This document shows positions 21,801 to 32,532 of a stretch of DNA of 64,000 nucleotides, piece by piece. The translations under genes and the position numbers were made by a program. The notes beneath the pieces were generated by a model. That model did not search any database, was not told where the DNA came from, and saw only the letters and a program-made list of their open reading frames with translations. Positions within the stretch are counted from its first letter, which is position 1. The number at the start of each line of letters is the position of its first letter. This stretch comes from Asterochloris sp. CNOR1 (lineage: Eukaryota > Chlorophyta > Trebouxiophyceae > Trebouxiales > Trebouxiaceae), in NCBI GenBank assembly GCA_963969365.1, contig OZ017751.1:124001-188000 (forward strand). Direction: 5' to 3'.

Positions 21801-24581
21801 ACAGATGGTACCTGGTAGTGCTGCATGAATGATGATGATGATTTAAATTTAAAGTCCGTAGCCTCAATGCACGGGCATAGGACTATGATCATTTCATCCT
21901 ACCAATGAACTTTGCTGAAGGTGTAGGGGTACAAAAAGAAGCAGTACAGGCATATCAAGCAGGTCACTGTACTTGGCTGGTAAAGAGGGAGCCGGCGCTC
22001 ATAGCAGGCCTTGGCACTGTGCTGGGCTTCATCACCACGTTGGACTGCTAGCTGAGGTTGCTGCCCGAAATGCAAACACCCTGGATCCTGTATGGCGCAG
22101 GGGGGGGCTCAGCCCCCCTGACTGGCTTGCCACGCCCTCTCAGCTCGTAGACTTCGCAGTCATGAGAGAGTTATGCTTGGGTATGACTGTGACCAGCAGT
22201 CTTCCCCTCGCAGGGCACCAGGCTCCAAGGCGGCACACCCCAAGCAACAACTCAGCATGGGGACCTTAGGGGAGACAATCATGTGATGAGTCTAGCGCAT
22301 TGCTATGAAATTGGGGCTCTAATCAGCAGCTGGTAAGCTGGGGACACATCACGGCACATGAAGGTCGATCTAGGGCATTTTAGCGCGCTAGGGTTTTGGA
22401 CCCAGGAATTAGGGCGGAAGGCTGAGGCTCGAAGCGAACACCCTGTAAAGTGTTGGTGCATGGCGTCAAGCGAAAGTTAGTAGCGCTTGGCTCTGACAAC
22501 TCCAACAACAGACGCTTGGCGGACACTGAGGGATGTGCATTGTGGCAAAGGTGCAGCACCATACAGAGGCTCAGATCGCACATTGAAGATCTATCACCTG
22601 CAGTATGCCGTTGCCCTCCACATGAGCCTGGGACAGAGCTCTGCTGGCCCACAGGCAGTCCTTGCTGCAGGCGCCCTTGAAGCAACAGGTGTCACTTTGA
22701 CCACAACAGCAGCATAGCCGGCAAGGGAGTTACGCGAAGGGTCATCCTGAAGAGGTGCGCCTGCAACTCAGCTGTTGGCTGCGAGGCACAGCCTGCTGTT
22801 CTGTGTCTCGCTCTACAGACTTCAGCCTGATCTCAAGCTCAGCCTTGCACGCTTGCCCGTGAACTGACGAAAAATTGCAAAGACACTGTCTTTGGTATAA
22901 AGCTGCTCGTTACGCTCATGCTGAGCTAGACGCTCTTTCAACAGCTTCTTGATGTTTTGGTGCTGGGCTGACAGGGGGCCAGCCTCTTCGAGCTCCTCAA
23001 TCTCGCCCTCCACCCAGTCACAGAAACTTAGCAGCACCCGTGCACTCTGAATGTGAAGGTGCCACTTGAGTTCTTTCCACCTCATGAACTCTAAGAATCC
23101 TGCAGTCATCAAGACTGGCTGAGGGCAAGCTGACACAGTACACAGTGGTTCAGCTTGTGCAGTACTGACAAGCCTTCAGATTCTCACCTGGCTTAGTGAG
23201 CACCAATGCGCCTGGTTCCTTCACTGCTTTGCAAGACACTGAAGCCAAGCGAGGCTGCTTGAGGTTGCACCACACAAGTCTTGCAAAAGCTCTGCCCAGG
23301 TGGAGAGGATTGTGGTTTCGCAGCATCGTTCTGGCATGTGTTTCCCAGTCAGTCAGAAGAAATTCGTACTCTTCGTTGCTGCCACACACCTGCAAGGTAA
23401 CAACACACACTCACATTGAGCGAGCACTGGAGAGGAGGCAAAGTGTTGTGTGGCTTTTCTACCTGGGTGCTGAGCTCATGACTTGAAACAAAGAGCACAG
23501 CTGGACATGCCCTCGAGGGAGCTCGTGGAAGTTTGGTTTCTGTGAGGAGCGGGTCCCTGAACGAGGTGGACCCGCCCTGTCCTTACAAAGCAGCCAGCTC
23601 TGTTTGCCTGAGCACAAGCTCATGCTGCGCAGAGACATGCGCATGCACGCCCCTCCCCCCTTTAGTTTGGTGAATTGGTGGTGCGCACCTGCCCAGACCA
23701 GCTGTGCCTGCAGGCAGATAGATAGCACAGATGTATGTCAAGCAGAAGGCATGGACACGAGCACATGTTATGGGCATACGACCCCATCCCCTCCATACAC
23801 GAGACCCCCCTGCCCTGACTTATGGTGATTGTGGTGGTGCTTACACCGTGCAGCTCTGTCTGCTTCGGCACAGACTGATGTCAATCGAGAAGGATTGGCA
23901 TATATGCGCGCATGAGCCCTCCTCGTCTGGTTCTTAGAGTTACTTACCTGCCCAGACCAGCTTTGTACGCCTTAGCACAGATTGATGTTGAGCAAAAGGG
24001 GTGGCATGAGCGCATGAGCCCCCCTCCCCTGTATTTTGGTGATTTTGGTGATTTTGGTGGTGCTCAGACACTGAAGCTCCATCAGCTTCAGCACAGACTG
24101 AAGTTGAGCAGGACAATAGTACGAGGACATGAGCCCTCCTTCCCTGGCTGTTGTTGATTTTAGAGAACACATCTGCCCAGGTAAGAAATCACATCCTCTT
24201 CTCACCTCAATGTCCTTCAAGCGAAGGCAAGGCCCTGACACAGCTGCTGACGCCTGAGCACTCGGCTTGGCTTGGACCTCCTCCTCTCGCTTCTTCTGCA
24301 GGACAGTGAGAGATGTGGGCCTGCGGAAGCCAAGGCCCATGTGAGCGGGAATGCCATAGGAGCGGGAATGCCAGCTTCCAACACTCTCACACCTTTTGCG
24401 CCTTTGCTGCAGCCAGTGCCTCCTCCTATTCTTGCTTCGTGATGCAGTTGCTGTCTGGGTCTTGCTCAGCGTCTGTCAGGAGGTCCCACCCCTTGCAGTT
24501 AAATTTGCGCGGCTTCATGTGCGCCACGAAGTGTCCCCGCTGGTCACTGAAGTGGTGGCAGGCAGGGCAGCGGAATGGCAT
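18845..24581 (-). CDS. Tyrosine recombinase (Crypton-like transposase), intron-rich
   Basis: Multi-exon gene read from 24581 to a stop at 18845. N terminus: MPFRCPACHHF with a C2H2 finger (CPAC then HFVAH). Then a Glu/Lys coiled coil (LQKKREEEVQAK), a segment VCGSNEEYEFLLTDWETHAR, and an N-terminal core-binding part around 21120-21870. Catalytic domain: TLGRSDDLRKVPWSCLAL (first catalytic Arg region), LDGYSTKGEVSHKFKKHG (His/Arg-Lys region) and AARHESDTTDLYCIFDPD (final His/Trp-type position and the nucleophile Tyr). C terminus, 19177-18845: VWKLSDFQTVPEAFEAF to DLRRWHGSKKEARASSMAF, a GCR1_C-like DNA-binding domain as in Cryptons. Clear exons include 21120-20950, 20875-20595, about 20530-20330 and 19177-18845. 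It would cut and rejoin DNA at the element ends. The N-terminal exon shows an apparent break. Confidence 0.65.
21841..21886. repeat. Dispersed 46 bp repeat, copy 1
   Basis: ATTTAAATTTAAAGTCCGTA followed by GCCTCAATGCACGGGCATAG and GACTAT. An inverted copy with only a few mismatches lies at 38533-38578, about 16.7 kb away. This copy falls inside the recombinase gene, in or at the edge of an intron. It contains the palindrome ATTTAAAT. Confidence 0.8.
21900..22800. other. No supported exon
   Basis: Stretch inside the recombinase locus between the exon near 21840 and that near 22830. I see no conserved block. It includes an AG-rich open run and a poly-G stretch near 22102, and could be one large intron or a nested insertion. 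Confidence 0.35.
23590..24180. repeat. Degenerate tandem repeats, about 125 bp unit, in recombinase intron
   Basis: Four to five diverged units. Landmarks are a CAGCACAGACTGA / TAGCACAGATTGATG element (near 23600, 23870, 23975, 24090), a GAGCCC(T/C)CCT(C/T) element, and CTGCCCAGACCAGCT (near 23690 and 23950). A small inner repeat, TTTTGGTGA three times, lies at 24034-24058. They fill the intron between exons ending near 24193 and starting near 23400. Confidence 0.7.
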
Positions 24582-24640
24582 AATGGCCAGTGAAACGGGG
24601 TGCCGGTCAGGAGTGCAAGCTCATTGACTTTTTTATGAAA

Positions 24641-24765
24641 ACTTCAAATCTATCAGCACTCAAGGAGTCAAGGTGGGGCATGAGCACCATGACTGAGCTC
24701 TGCCGCGAAGCAGGCCGTTGATTTTCACGCCTCGTCGCAGGGTGTAACATAGCATATTATAGGTC
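24641..24765 (+). repeat. Right direct terminal repeat of the recombinase element
   Basis: Second copy of the 16864-16989 repeat, same orientation. It is followed by CTTCAAGTC, which resembles the start of the left copy and may mark the original target or a recombination core. Confidence 0.85.
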
Positions 24766-24967
24766 CTTCAAGTCGATGGAGTGACGATGGCTCATCATTG
24801 GCCATGGAATCCATGGCCATGGTCGACTGAGACACAGCTGGATTCTCATGACTTCTGCTGGCATCGTTCTGTACCAGCAGTAGTGGATAAGCGAGCTGGA
24901 GTTTCTCAGCACTGCCAGCAACCTTATGTACAGCAGAGGGGATGCAACAAGAATGGGGCGTCGCCTG

Positions 24968-27180
24968 CTACCCTCTGGAGGCTCTGAAGATCTGGGACAC
25001 GCCAAACTTGACCACTGCAGCGACACCCTCCTCGGGCGTCAGCTCGCGGGGATTCTGCAGCGACATGATGTCCGGCACCTGCATGGGCACCAGAAGGGCA
25101 AAGGAATGTTCTGGGTCTGCTTTGCACAGAACCTGCAGCTTATCCCTGCAGGAGACTCCTCAGCAGACATTGATGATACCATAGCATCTGGCAACAACAC
25201 AGCGACCTGGGAACTGCCTGCCCAATGTCCTAAAGCTGGCAATTAGCAGCCTACTCACTGCTCATGCCAGACAGTGCTCTCACCTTGACAGTGCAGCCAG
25301 GCGCTCTCTCCTGATCCCTCAGCGCACGCAGTGTCTCTCGCACCTTCACGACGCATCCTCACACTTGGAAGGGCTTGGAATGCAGCAGGCTACGGGTGCA
25401 TGCATGGCCTGACAGCTCGTCATGGTGGCAGCAAGGAGGCCTTTGCGTGGCTGCACATCGCATGCATCACCATCCGCAGGCACAAGCCAGATGGGGGCTG
25501 CCATTTGAGATCCCATGCAGGGCGCACACATGGCAACATCCAGGACGCAGCACAGAGTTAGCTGCATGCTCAAGACTCCGGATAGCCTTGCGGCCCAATG
25601 CCGCACCTGCTCTGTCTGCTGGGCAAGCCCTGCCTCCCGCAGGTCCCGCAGCTGGTCGGTGTACTGGTCTGTCAGGGCATCCTGAACAGCGCCTGCATGC
25701 AGATGTACAAGGACCTGGCCAGCCAGAAAGGAGTCAGTATCTGCGGCCCAAAAAACTGCTTGCCGGACTGCAAGCACCTCTGCCACTTGCGGGTGACAGC
25801 ATCCAGATGCAGCAGGCAGGTCCTTGCAGTATCTTGAGAGCCCGTATGGCACATGTGCACTCAGCTGTCCACCCCAGCTGTGACCCTGCCCAAAATCTTG
25901 CCAGCTGACTGTCCAGGCAGGGTCTTGCTCAGGCGCTTGCTCCAGCCCAGCAGTGGCTGCAGCATCAAGCCTTTAGCCTGTCACAGCGGCAGCTGGCGGA
26001 CCTGTGATGGCGTGCCCCAGACGCTGTGGCAGCACAGCTGCTGCTGCCCCCAGAGCGAAGCCCGTGGCTGCTGCTGCAGGGCCCAGAAGGCTGGGTCGCG
26101 CCCTGTGCTCGGGCAGTAGACACTTAAGCCGCCTGACATGAGCCCCCTCCTCTTCCTGCATTATATCTGAGTGCTTGTGAGCAGGTGGAAGAGTTCTGGC
26201 CTTGAAAAGGTGGAGGTGCGCACAGCAGGCAGCACAGTGTCTGAGTGCCCGATGGAGGACAGGGCAGAGCGCAATAAGTGCGATTATCATGGCAGCCCAG
26301 CCGAACAGTAGAACTGCATACCAAGCACAAAGCGTGCATCAGCAATGCACCAGCCCCATGCCGCAAACTCCACTGCCCTGGATAAGAATCATGCCTGCAT
26401 CATACACTCTCCTGACATCACACGAATACAAGCATCTGCCGAATAATACTCGCCTGCAGAAGCCTCAAATCAGGCCTCTCCTTTCCCAACACAGCTCTCT
26501 GCCCTGCCATCATCTTGGCCGCCGCACTCTGCATGCAGGGCACAGGCAGAGTGACCGGCAGCACTTGACGCTGACTAACTTCTGGGCCAAGCCATCGATT
26601 TTGCTTATGCGCCTGGTACCTGCTGAGCGCTGATGCCCACCTTTGCATCTGCCATCTGTCCGTGCCATTACAGGCTGCCAGGGCAGACAAATGTAGCCCA
26701 CCTCTGCAACGAGGGACTGCCGAAGTATCTGCCTGACAAGTTCTGGTGCTGGTCTATGCCCGAGTCTTGGCGGACTCTCAGTCTGCTGCTGATCCTGCCC
26801 TGCTGCAGCTGCACCTGGCACAGCGGAAGGCTCCTGCAGCAGAGGTCGCAGTGAGTGTGCCAGTTCAAGATGGTGGAATGGCAGCACACACTTTCCCAGA
26901 GTCGGAAGGTCACCTCGACCGTGCCTGATTGGAATGCCAGCTGTGTGTTGATGGGCGCCGAGCCATTGCTGCTGGCAGTGGGAGCAGCATCAACGTCTGG
27001 TGCCTGTGGTGAGCAGGGGCGCCGAGTTGCATGAAGCAAAGTGACGACGCCAAGGACGACTGCATCAGAGCTTTGAATTCACCTGAGATGCGCCATCCTG
27101 AAATGACAGCTGAGTGTTGACAGGAGCAGAGGCATTGCTGGTCGCACTGGAGGCAAGATACACCTCATGTGCCTGTAGGA
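24968..27180 (-). CDS. Unrecognised gene, several exons
   Basis: A gene I cannot name. Probable exons on the minus strand: about 27017-26918 (APDVDAAPTASSNGSAPINT then QLAFQSG), a less certain one near 26850-26680, about 25805-25570 (VAEVLAVRQAVFWAADTDSF, then a helical run with LHAGAVQDALTDQYTDQLRD and LREAGLAQQTEQVRHWAARL), about 25350-25284 (CVVKVRETLRALRDQERAPG) and 25132-24968 (VLCKADPEHSFALLVPMQVP, then LTPEEGVAAVVKFGVSQIF and stop). The last two exons join in phase 0, and a diverged copy of both exists at 11330-11812, which supports the model. The helical middle suggests an adaptor-type protein, possibly in trafficking; this is a guess. It may start upstream of 27180. Confidence 0.45.
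27089..27176 (-). repeat. Diverged duplicate of the adjacent exon (26918-27017)
   Basis: On the minus strand it reads ASSATSNASAPVNTQLSFQD, against TASSNGSAPINTQLAFQSG in the exon just downstream. Both copies begin after an AG acceptor (CCTACAG and CACCACAG) and end before a GT. Either both are used as alternative or tandem exons, or one is a decaying duplicate. Confidence 0.6.
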
Positions 27181-27427
27181 GATGTGGCTTGGCAGCAAGC
27201 CCGGTCCCAGCCCTCATGGATCTCACGAAGGCCTGCATGCTGCTGACACAGGGGCAAAGATGTTTACAGTCTCATGCCACACTGATGTCCATGTGAGGTG
27301 CTGCCACTGATGTATTTGGATGCTGCGATGCCTCAGAGCTGCGCCTGTGTGAAGCCTTGAAGTTGTGCTTCGAAAGGTTCCTGGCAGCCCGTCGTTGAAT
27401 GTCAATCTACAAAGCTGATTTCGCCAC

Positions 27428-30220
27428 ATGCTGCCTCAAGAGGTAATTGATGCATCTGACGATGAGCTGGAGACCGAGCTGCACAGGTGCAGGGGCAGCC
27501 AGGATGCAGGGAGCAGGCAATTGGTGCCCCTCATTCAGCAGGAGCTGGCTGAGCGCCAGGGCATGGCTGACTTCATGCGCCAGTTGGACAACATGCAGCT
27601 GGGTGAGGGGCCCTGTTGGCTGGAGCCAGCGCAGCAGCATGTGCACTTGGGCGGTGGCGGCCAACATGCTGCAGAGGATTCTGTTCCTGAACAGCAGCAG
27701 CAGGAGCACCACCACGTGCCACCTGCTGGAGCTCAGGCAGTCCCAGCTGTCACTGGCACAGGTTTTGACTATGCTCAAGGTACCACTGAGCAGCTCCTGC
27801 TCCTCAGCACCGCTCAGCAGCGCAGCCAGTGCCCAGACAGGCTGTGGCAGGGGGACAGCAGCGCCATTGGACAGTGCAGCACAGCTGCTGGTCAGGCAGA
27901 CGCCTGCCTTGCACATGCAGACGCCCAGGTGGGCGCGCTGCCAAGCTGCGCCCTGCCAAGCAGTGGGCTCAGCAGACAGCAGGAGCCTGACAGACGCAGC
28001 AAGGCACCAGCTGGAGAGGCAGTGGCTGGTGCTGAGCCAGCTGAAAGCTCGCCTGTCAGTGTCCTGGACGCAGCCATCGAGGCTTACAAGGCTGAGCGGT
28101 GGCAGCTGAAGAAGGTGAGATGCAGGGTCTGTCTAAAGCTGGCATGTCAGATCTCCTTGTCAGGTTGTTCTCAAGAAACACAGAGGCTGCGACAGGCTGC
28201 CAGGCATGACACACTGGTAGGCATGCTGTGGCAGAGTCCGTCAACATTCCAGGCATCTGTCACAGCACGAAGCCGCTGCACAGTGAGCACCGGATGTCGC
28301 TCAGTTGCCTGCACGCCCTGCAGGCAACTTCTGCTCAGCGCAGCAGCTCATGGGGCTTTTGCAAGGCGAAGAAGCAGACTGTCAAGTCTTGTGAGCAGGG
28401 TCCCAGTCTGCGGCTTAGCCGGCAGGCCTCATGTCAGGTGAGGCACACACGGTACCATGTGCATCAGGCATGTCAGCACTGTGTCAAACCTCCTGTTGGT
28501 GGGCGCTGGACACCTTGGGCAGCAATTGCTGCTGCTGCCCACACAGCCAGGGCTGAGTCAGTGGATGAGTGGCCTTCAGTGCTGCATGACAGCGCCAGGC
28601 CTCTGACCTGCCAACAGCAGCTACATGGCTGTTCTGGATTCCAGTATCAGTCCTTGTGCCGGCTGCTGCCATGCGTTTCTCGTGTCCTTGCAGCCTGTCG
28701 CACCCTTGACTTGCCCTGTAGAGCTTTGTGAGGAGGTCCTCCAGCGAGGCAGGCAGGCCTGCTGTGGCTGAGTCGTCTGCTGTCAGGCCAGACATGTGCA
28801 TGGCAGTAGCGCAGCAGCAGCCCCGGCACCAATCTGCCTGTGAGCAGGAGGCAGCAGCAGAGGCAGAGTCGCTGCAGGCACCGTCTGCAAGGCGCTCTCT
28901 GCAGCCTGATGCCACAAGCTCACACCCCAGTACCCAGGTCGAGCCACAGGAAGGGTTGCCAGTGCAAGCTGCAGTGGCTGGAAGTACTGGACTCCATCAA
29001 ACGGAACCCTCCCAGGCTGCGGCCTCGTCGCCTCTTCTAGCCCAGGGAACGGCCTGCAGCAGCAGTGAAGATCAGCAGCAGGCTCAGGATTATGCCACTT
29101 TGGGAGAGCTGCCCTGTGAGCCCCTGGAGCTCCAGCAGGCGCCCACGCACGCTCTTCAGCTGACCGCCCCCAAACTTGACAGCTGGCCTTCCACAGCGCA
29201 TGTGGAAGACCCAGTGGAGGTGCCTCAGGCATCTCCTGCTGCTGCTGCTGCCAGCCCCTCAGCTGTTTTCCCACAGACTTGGGGGGCTGGCAGCTGGGAT
29301 GAAAAGCTGGCATCGGAGTCACATTCCTCTCCAGGTAAGGGTGATGCAGCCTGTACACCTGTGTGGGGGCTGGTTGTTTGATGCCCACCTTGGAGGTTGT
29401 GCATGTCAAATCAGACAAGGCAGAGACAGCAGGGTGTGGCGCCTTGATAGTGGAGCAGCTCCTGCAGGCTGTAAAGATTTGACAGTCACTTTCAGCTCTC
29501 GTCTGTGGGTTCCTCGATGTCATGCAGCGCTGCAGGCCATACACAGCATCTGGGGCCAGCCAGCGGCCATGTGGAGGGGCCAGGCAGCAAGGTCACTGCA
29601 GCTGCGCTGCTGGTGCGCGACGCTTCTCAAGCCCAGCCCTCGGCAGATGGCTGCGGCGCCCTGCTGGAGGAGCCCAGCTCTGGCAGCAGTGCAGAGGAGA
29701 ACATGACGGGCAGCAGTGCAGAGGAGCACATGACAGGCAGCAGTGCAGAGGAGCACATGACTGGCAGCTGCTCCAGCAGCGCTGGCAGCGAGGCAGGCGG
29801 CAGCAGTGAGATCAGCAACTCTCTCCGGGGGGTGAAGGCTGCTGAGCAGGCAGAGGGAGGCAAAGCCCCACAGGCGGCTGTGCAGCTGATGCAAGCACAG
29901 GCAGCCGCCCCATTGAAGTGGCCCAAGGGGGCTCCCCTGCGGCACTTGAGCAGCTTGCAGCTGCAGCTGCTGCAGGAGGAGTCATCTGATTCAGGTGACC
30001 ATCAAGACCCAGGTGGGCTCCAAGCTGACAGGCAGCTGTTTCCTGCCACCCGTGCACAGCTGTGCTGCTGGAAAACGCTTTGTGATGAGGCTGCGTAAGA
30101 ATTTGCCCAGGCAGTGAACAAGGGGCCTGCTTTCCTGTTCTGGGGCTGAACCCAGACTCTGGCCTTGTGCCGAAGCTCATCAGCAAGACCTACAAGGTTG
30201 GCATGCTTCATGTCGACTAG
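27428..30220 (+). CDS. Unrecognised low-complexity protein (about 622 aa)
   Basis: Four exons agree in phase: 27428-28114, 28722-29334, 29536-29994 and 30111-30220. The product begins MLPQEVIDASDDELETELHR with a short ordered part (LVPLIQQELAERQGMADFMR). It is then Gln/Ala/Ser-rich and probably disordered, with a near-perfect threefold GSSAEEHMT repeat near 29680-29770 and an acidic patch (LLQEESSDSGDHQD). It ends in a compact-looking tail, LGLNPDSGLVPKLISKTYK. The tail exon fits only in phase 1, exactly as the preceding donor requires, which supports the model. The 28114-28722 intron may contain one more small exon. I know of no match; a regulatory or scaffold role is possible. It is divergent from the 25-27 kb gene. 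Confidence 0.5.
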
Positions 30221-30714
30221 CAGGGTGCAGTGTGGGCACTTCGTCAACCTCCTTCATGGTGCTGCAGGTGCAGTACTCAGCCCCACAGGAGCAAGTAGAG
30301 CGGGCACGCCCTGTGCAGCGGCCATTGACAGGTGAGGGCTTGTACTGTCACTTGAATGCTGCTGCTTGGCTGGATCAACCTGTTGGGCTGCACACTGCAA
30401 GGCTCCACGCTGCAGGCCTACTGCTGTGCAGGTGGCACGACTGGCACCTTGGCATGTCAGATGATGTGGGACCTTGGACGAGCAGCCCTGAGCACAGTGT
30501 GCTGTCTGATGTAACCTGCAGAGCAGGCCAGGACTGCCTGCCCTGACCCTCCTCGCCTAAACCCTCTCCCCGCTGCATTGCTGTCGGCAGCATGGGACAT
30601 TGACTGAGCCTGAGAATTCAAACAGCAGCTTCAAGGAGCTCTGACTCACAAGCAGCTGCGGCGTGTCAAGATCAGGTGCAGGATATGCCAACAGGAGTGA
30701 AGGGGTCACAGTGT
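30221..30714. other. Convergent 3' intergenic region
   Basis: Lies between the stop of the plus-strand low-complexity gene and the stop of the minus-strand bL27 gene. No coding block or repeat was recognised. Confidence 0.4.
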
Positions 30715-31704
30715 TCAGGAGGTTGCAGCAGGGACAGGTGATTGAAGCTGTTCGCGCATCTGAGCACGAGGGGGGTACTGCTCCCGCTTCCGCAACTTCC
30801 TGCTGCCCTCCTTGACCAGGTTGCCCTCTGGCACCTGATACTCAGCAAAGGGGATGATGTTGACCTGCAAGCGGTAGTGTTGGTGGTTACAGAGGCACCA
30901 GGAGCAGTGCGGGGCGTGCAGCGCGCCCAGGAAAATCCCCAGCTGATTGCAGCAGGGACCCTGCCTCTGGGTCATTTAGAAGTGGACATGTGATGTTGAG
31001 TCCTGTGCTCAGCAGCCTCCTGCCCACCTAGCGGAAAGCAGGCCCTCCTGCTTCGAGCATGAGGAGCAGGGTGCACACAGGCTGGAGCGTCATGCTGCAG
31101 TGTGCACGTATGGTGCAGCCTTTGCCTGGCTGTGGCAGTGATTTGTGCCCTTTGGACATGAGCAGGTGCACACAGCTCAAGAACATAGGCTGGAGCGTTG
31201 CGCAGCACCATTGGCGCCGGGCGCAGCCTGCTGCTCACCCTCTTGCTATACTTGCTCTTCTTGAACTCCACAATCCCCTCGGACAGGGCGAACAGGGTGT
31301 AGTCCTTGCCCAGGGCAGTGCCCACTCCTGCGTGGAACTGCGAGCAGGCAGGACCACCCAGGTGAGTGAGAGAACGACTGCATACTGGCAGAGGTGAGGC
31401 GGTCCCCTGCTCCTGGAGCAAACAATGGGGCCAAGAAACTCACCGTGGCACCAACTTGGCGCACAATGATGCCTCCAGCCTTCACTGGCTGGCCACCATA
31501 CACCTTCACACCACGCCGCTTGGCCTTGCTGTCGCGTCCATTTTTAGTGGATCCACCTCCCTTTTTGTGTGCAGCCTCGATATGCAGGGGCCCTGGTGCC
31601 AGCAGGGCTGGCCTGGGCCTTGCCTGCTGCTGCAGCCTCGAGCCACACCTAAAGCTGCTCTGTGTCGAGTTCAGGGACATGCCCTGCAGCGCTGAACACA
31701 GCAT
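30715..31704 (-). CDS. RPL27: Plastid ribosomal protein bL27 (nuclear-encoded, 169 aa)
   Basis: Large-subunit ribosomal protein near the peptidyl-transferase centre of the plastid ribosome. Three exons in phase: 31704-31444, 31337-31239 and 30864-30715. A Ser/Arg/Gln-rich leader ([20 protein letters not shown] onward) looks like a chloroplast transit peptide. The mature protein begins at [20 protein letters not shown], the hallmark bL27 N terminus, and continues [20 protein letters not shown], then [20 protein letters not shown]. The tail [20 protein letters not shown] is the plant-plastid C-terminal extension. I chose the ATG at 31704; an in-frame ATG eight codons further in (MSLNS) is an alternative. 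Mitochondrial targeting cannot be excluded, but the C-terminal extension favours plastid. Confidence 0.93.
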
Positions 31705-32532
31705 GCTGCTTGGCCAAGCACTTCGCACCCTCAGTGTAGACCTACTGTGTCCAACCTGAACATCTTGATCTTCGTTCTCATGTCGCAGACCGCAGGCTCA
31801 AGGTTGGATCTAGCATGCTTGCTGAGTGAGCTGAGTCCTGGGCTATGTGAACGGTCACACTTCGGTGAACCTGATCACCAATCCATACACCTTGCCATTC
31901 AGGCAGACATGCCTGTAGAAGTGCTCTAGCAGGCCCTAGGCATGGAAATCTCAGCAAAGGAAGAGCCCAAGCAAGTGTCGCTGAGCAAGATCTGGCGTAC
32001 TGCACAGTGGGAAGAGGGGGAGTCCAGAGCACACCTGGCTGCCTTTTGTTCTGGTTGTCTGGTGGCAGCCTGACCCAAGCCTGCACTGCAGTGCAGCTGC
32101 GAGTTGAGCCGCAGCGGGCTGGCCACAGGTAGCAAAGCCAACACCAGAGGAGCTGCCTTGGCTTATGCAGATCATCGCTCCATGTGCCAAGAGCAAAGCG
32201 AGCAACAGTGCACTGCAGTGGAGCTGGAGCGGCTGCTGGTATTACAGTAAAGATCAACATCAGGTGTGTGTTGCACGCCTGCTTGGAGCACCAAGGCTTC
32301 ACCGACCTCAGTGGACTGTCATCAGGATAGGCCAAGGTTTTGGAGGGCCAGACGCAGCGGCCTGGTGAGTGAGATGCTGCCCTGGTGTGCGTGCAAGCAG
32401 CACCGTTTCGGCACAATAGATGTCCAGCCTGCTGTTGAAACTTGATGACTTTCAAAACTTGCTGCAAAGCATTGGACATTGTAGCCAGTCAGATGGCACA
32501 TGCTGCTGCTGGGCACACAGGCCTAGCAGCCT
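31705..32532. other. Upstream of bL27 / downstream of CAP
   Basis: Must hold the bL27 promoter and the CAP 3' end, since both genes are on the minus strand. Open frames here show no recognisable protein and no paralogue in the window. No clear TATA-like element stands out. Confidence 0.4.

Larger units (their letters stand above)
16864..24765. mobile_element. Crypton-like tyrosine-recombinase element with direct terminal repeats
   Basis: About 7.9 kb bounded by direct repeats 16864-16989 and 24641-24765. Inside are, from left, an overlapping pair of intronless plus-strand ORFs (17218-17982, 17979-18281), a block with iteron-like repeats and a perfect palindrome (18448-18690), and a long intron-rich minus-strand recombinase gene (18845-24581). 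Among known families the recombinase is closest to Cryptons: a tyrosine-recombinase core followed by a GCR1_C-like C-terminal domain. Direct repeats at both ends fit circular excision by a tyrosine recombinase. No reverse transcriptase or capsid gene was recognised. It looks nearly whole, with about one or two apparent breaks. Repeat identity of very roughly 85% suggests an insertion that is not recent. Confidence 0.65.

Noticed and set aside
16864-24765. LTR retrotransposon or DIRS-type interpretation of the direct repeats
   Set aside because: No reverse transcriptase, RNase H or gag-like sequence is visible; the only enzyme recognised with confidence is a tyrosine recombinase of Crypton type.
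31778-32479. 233-residue minus-strand open frame between bL27 and CAP
   Set aside because: No recognisable domain, Cys/Trp-rich translation typical of noncoding GC-rich DNA, and no splice partner.
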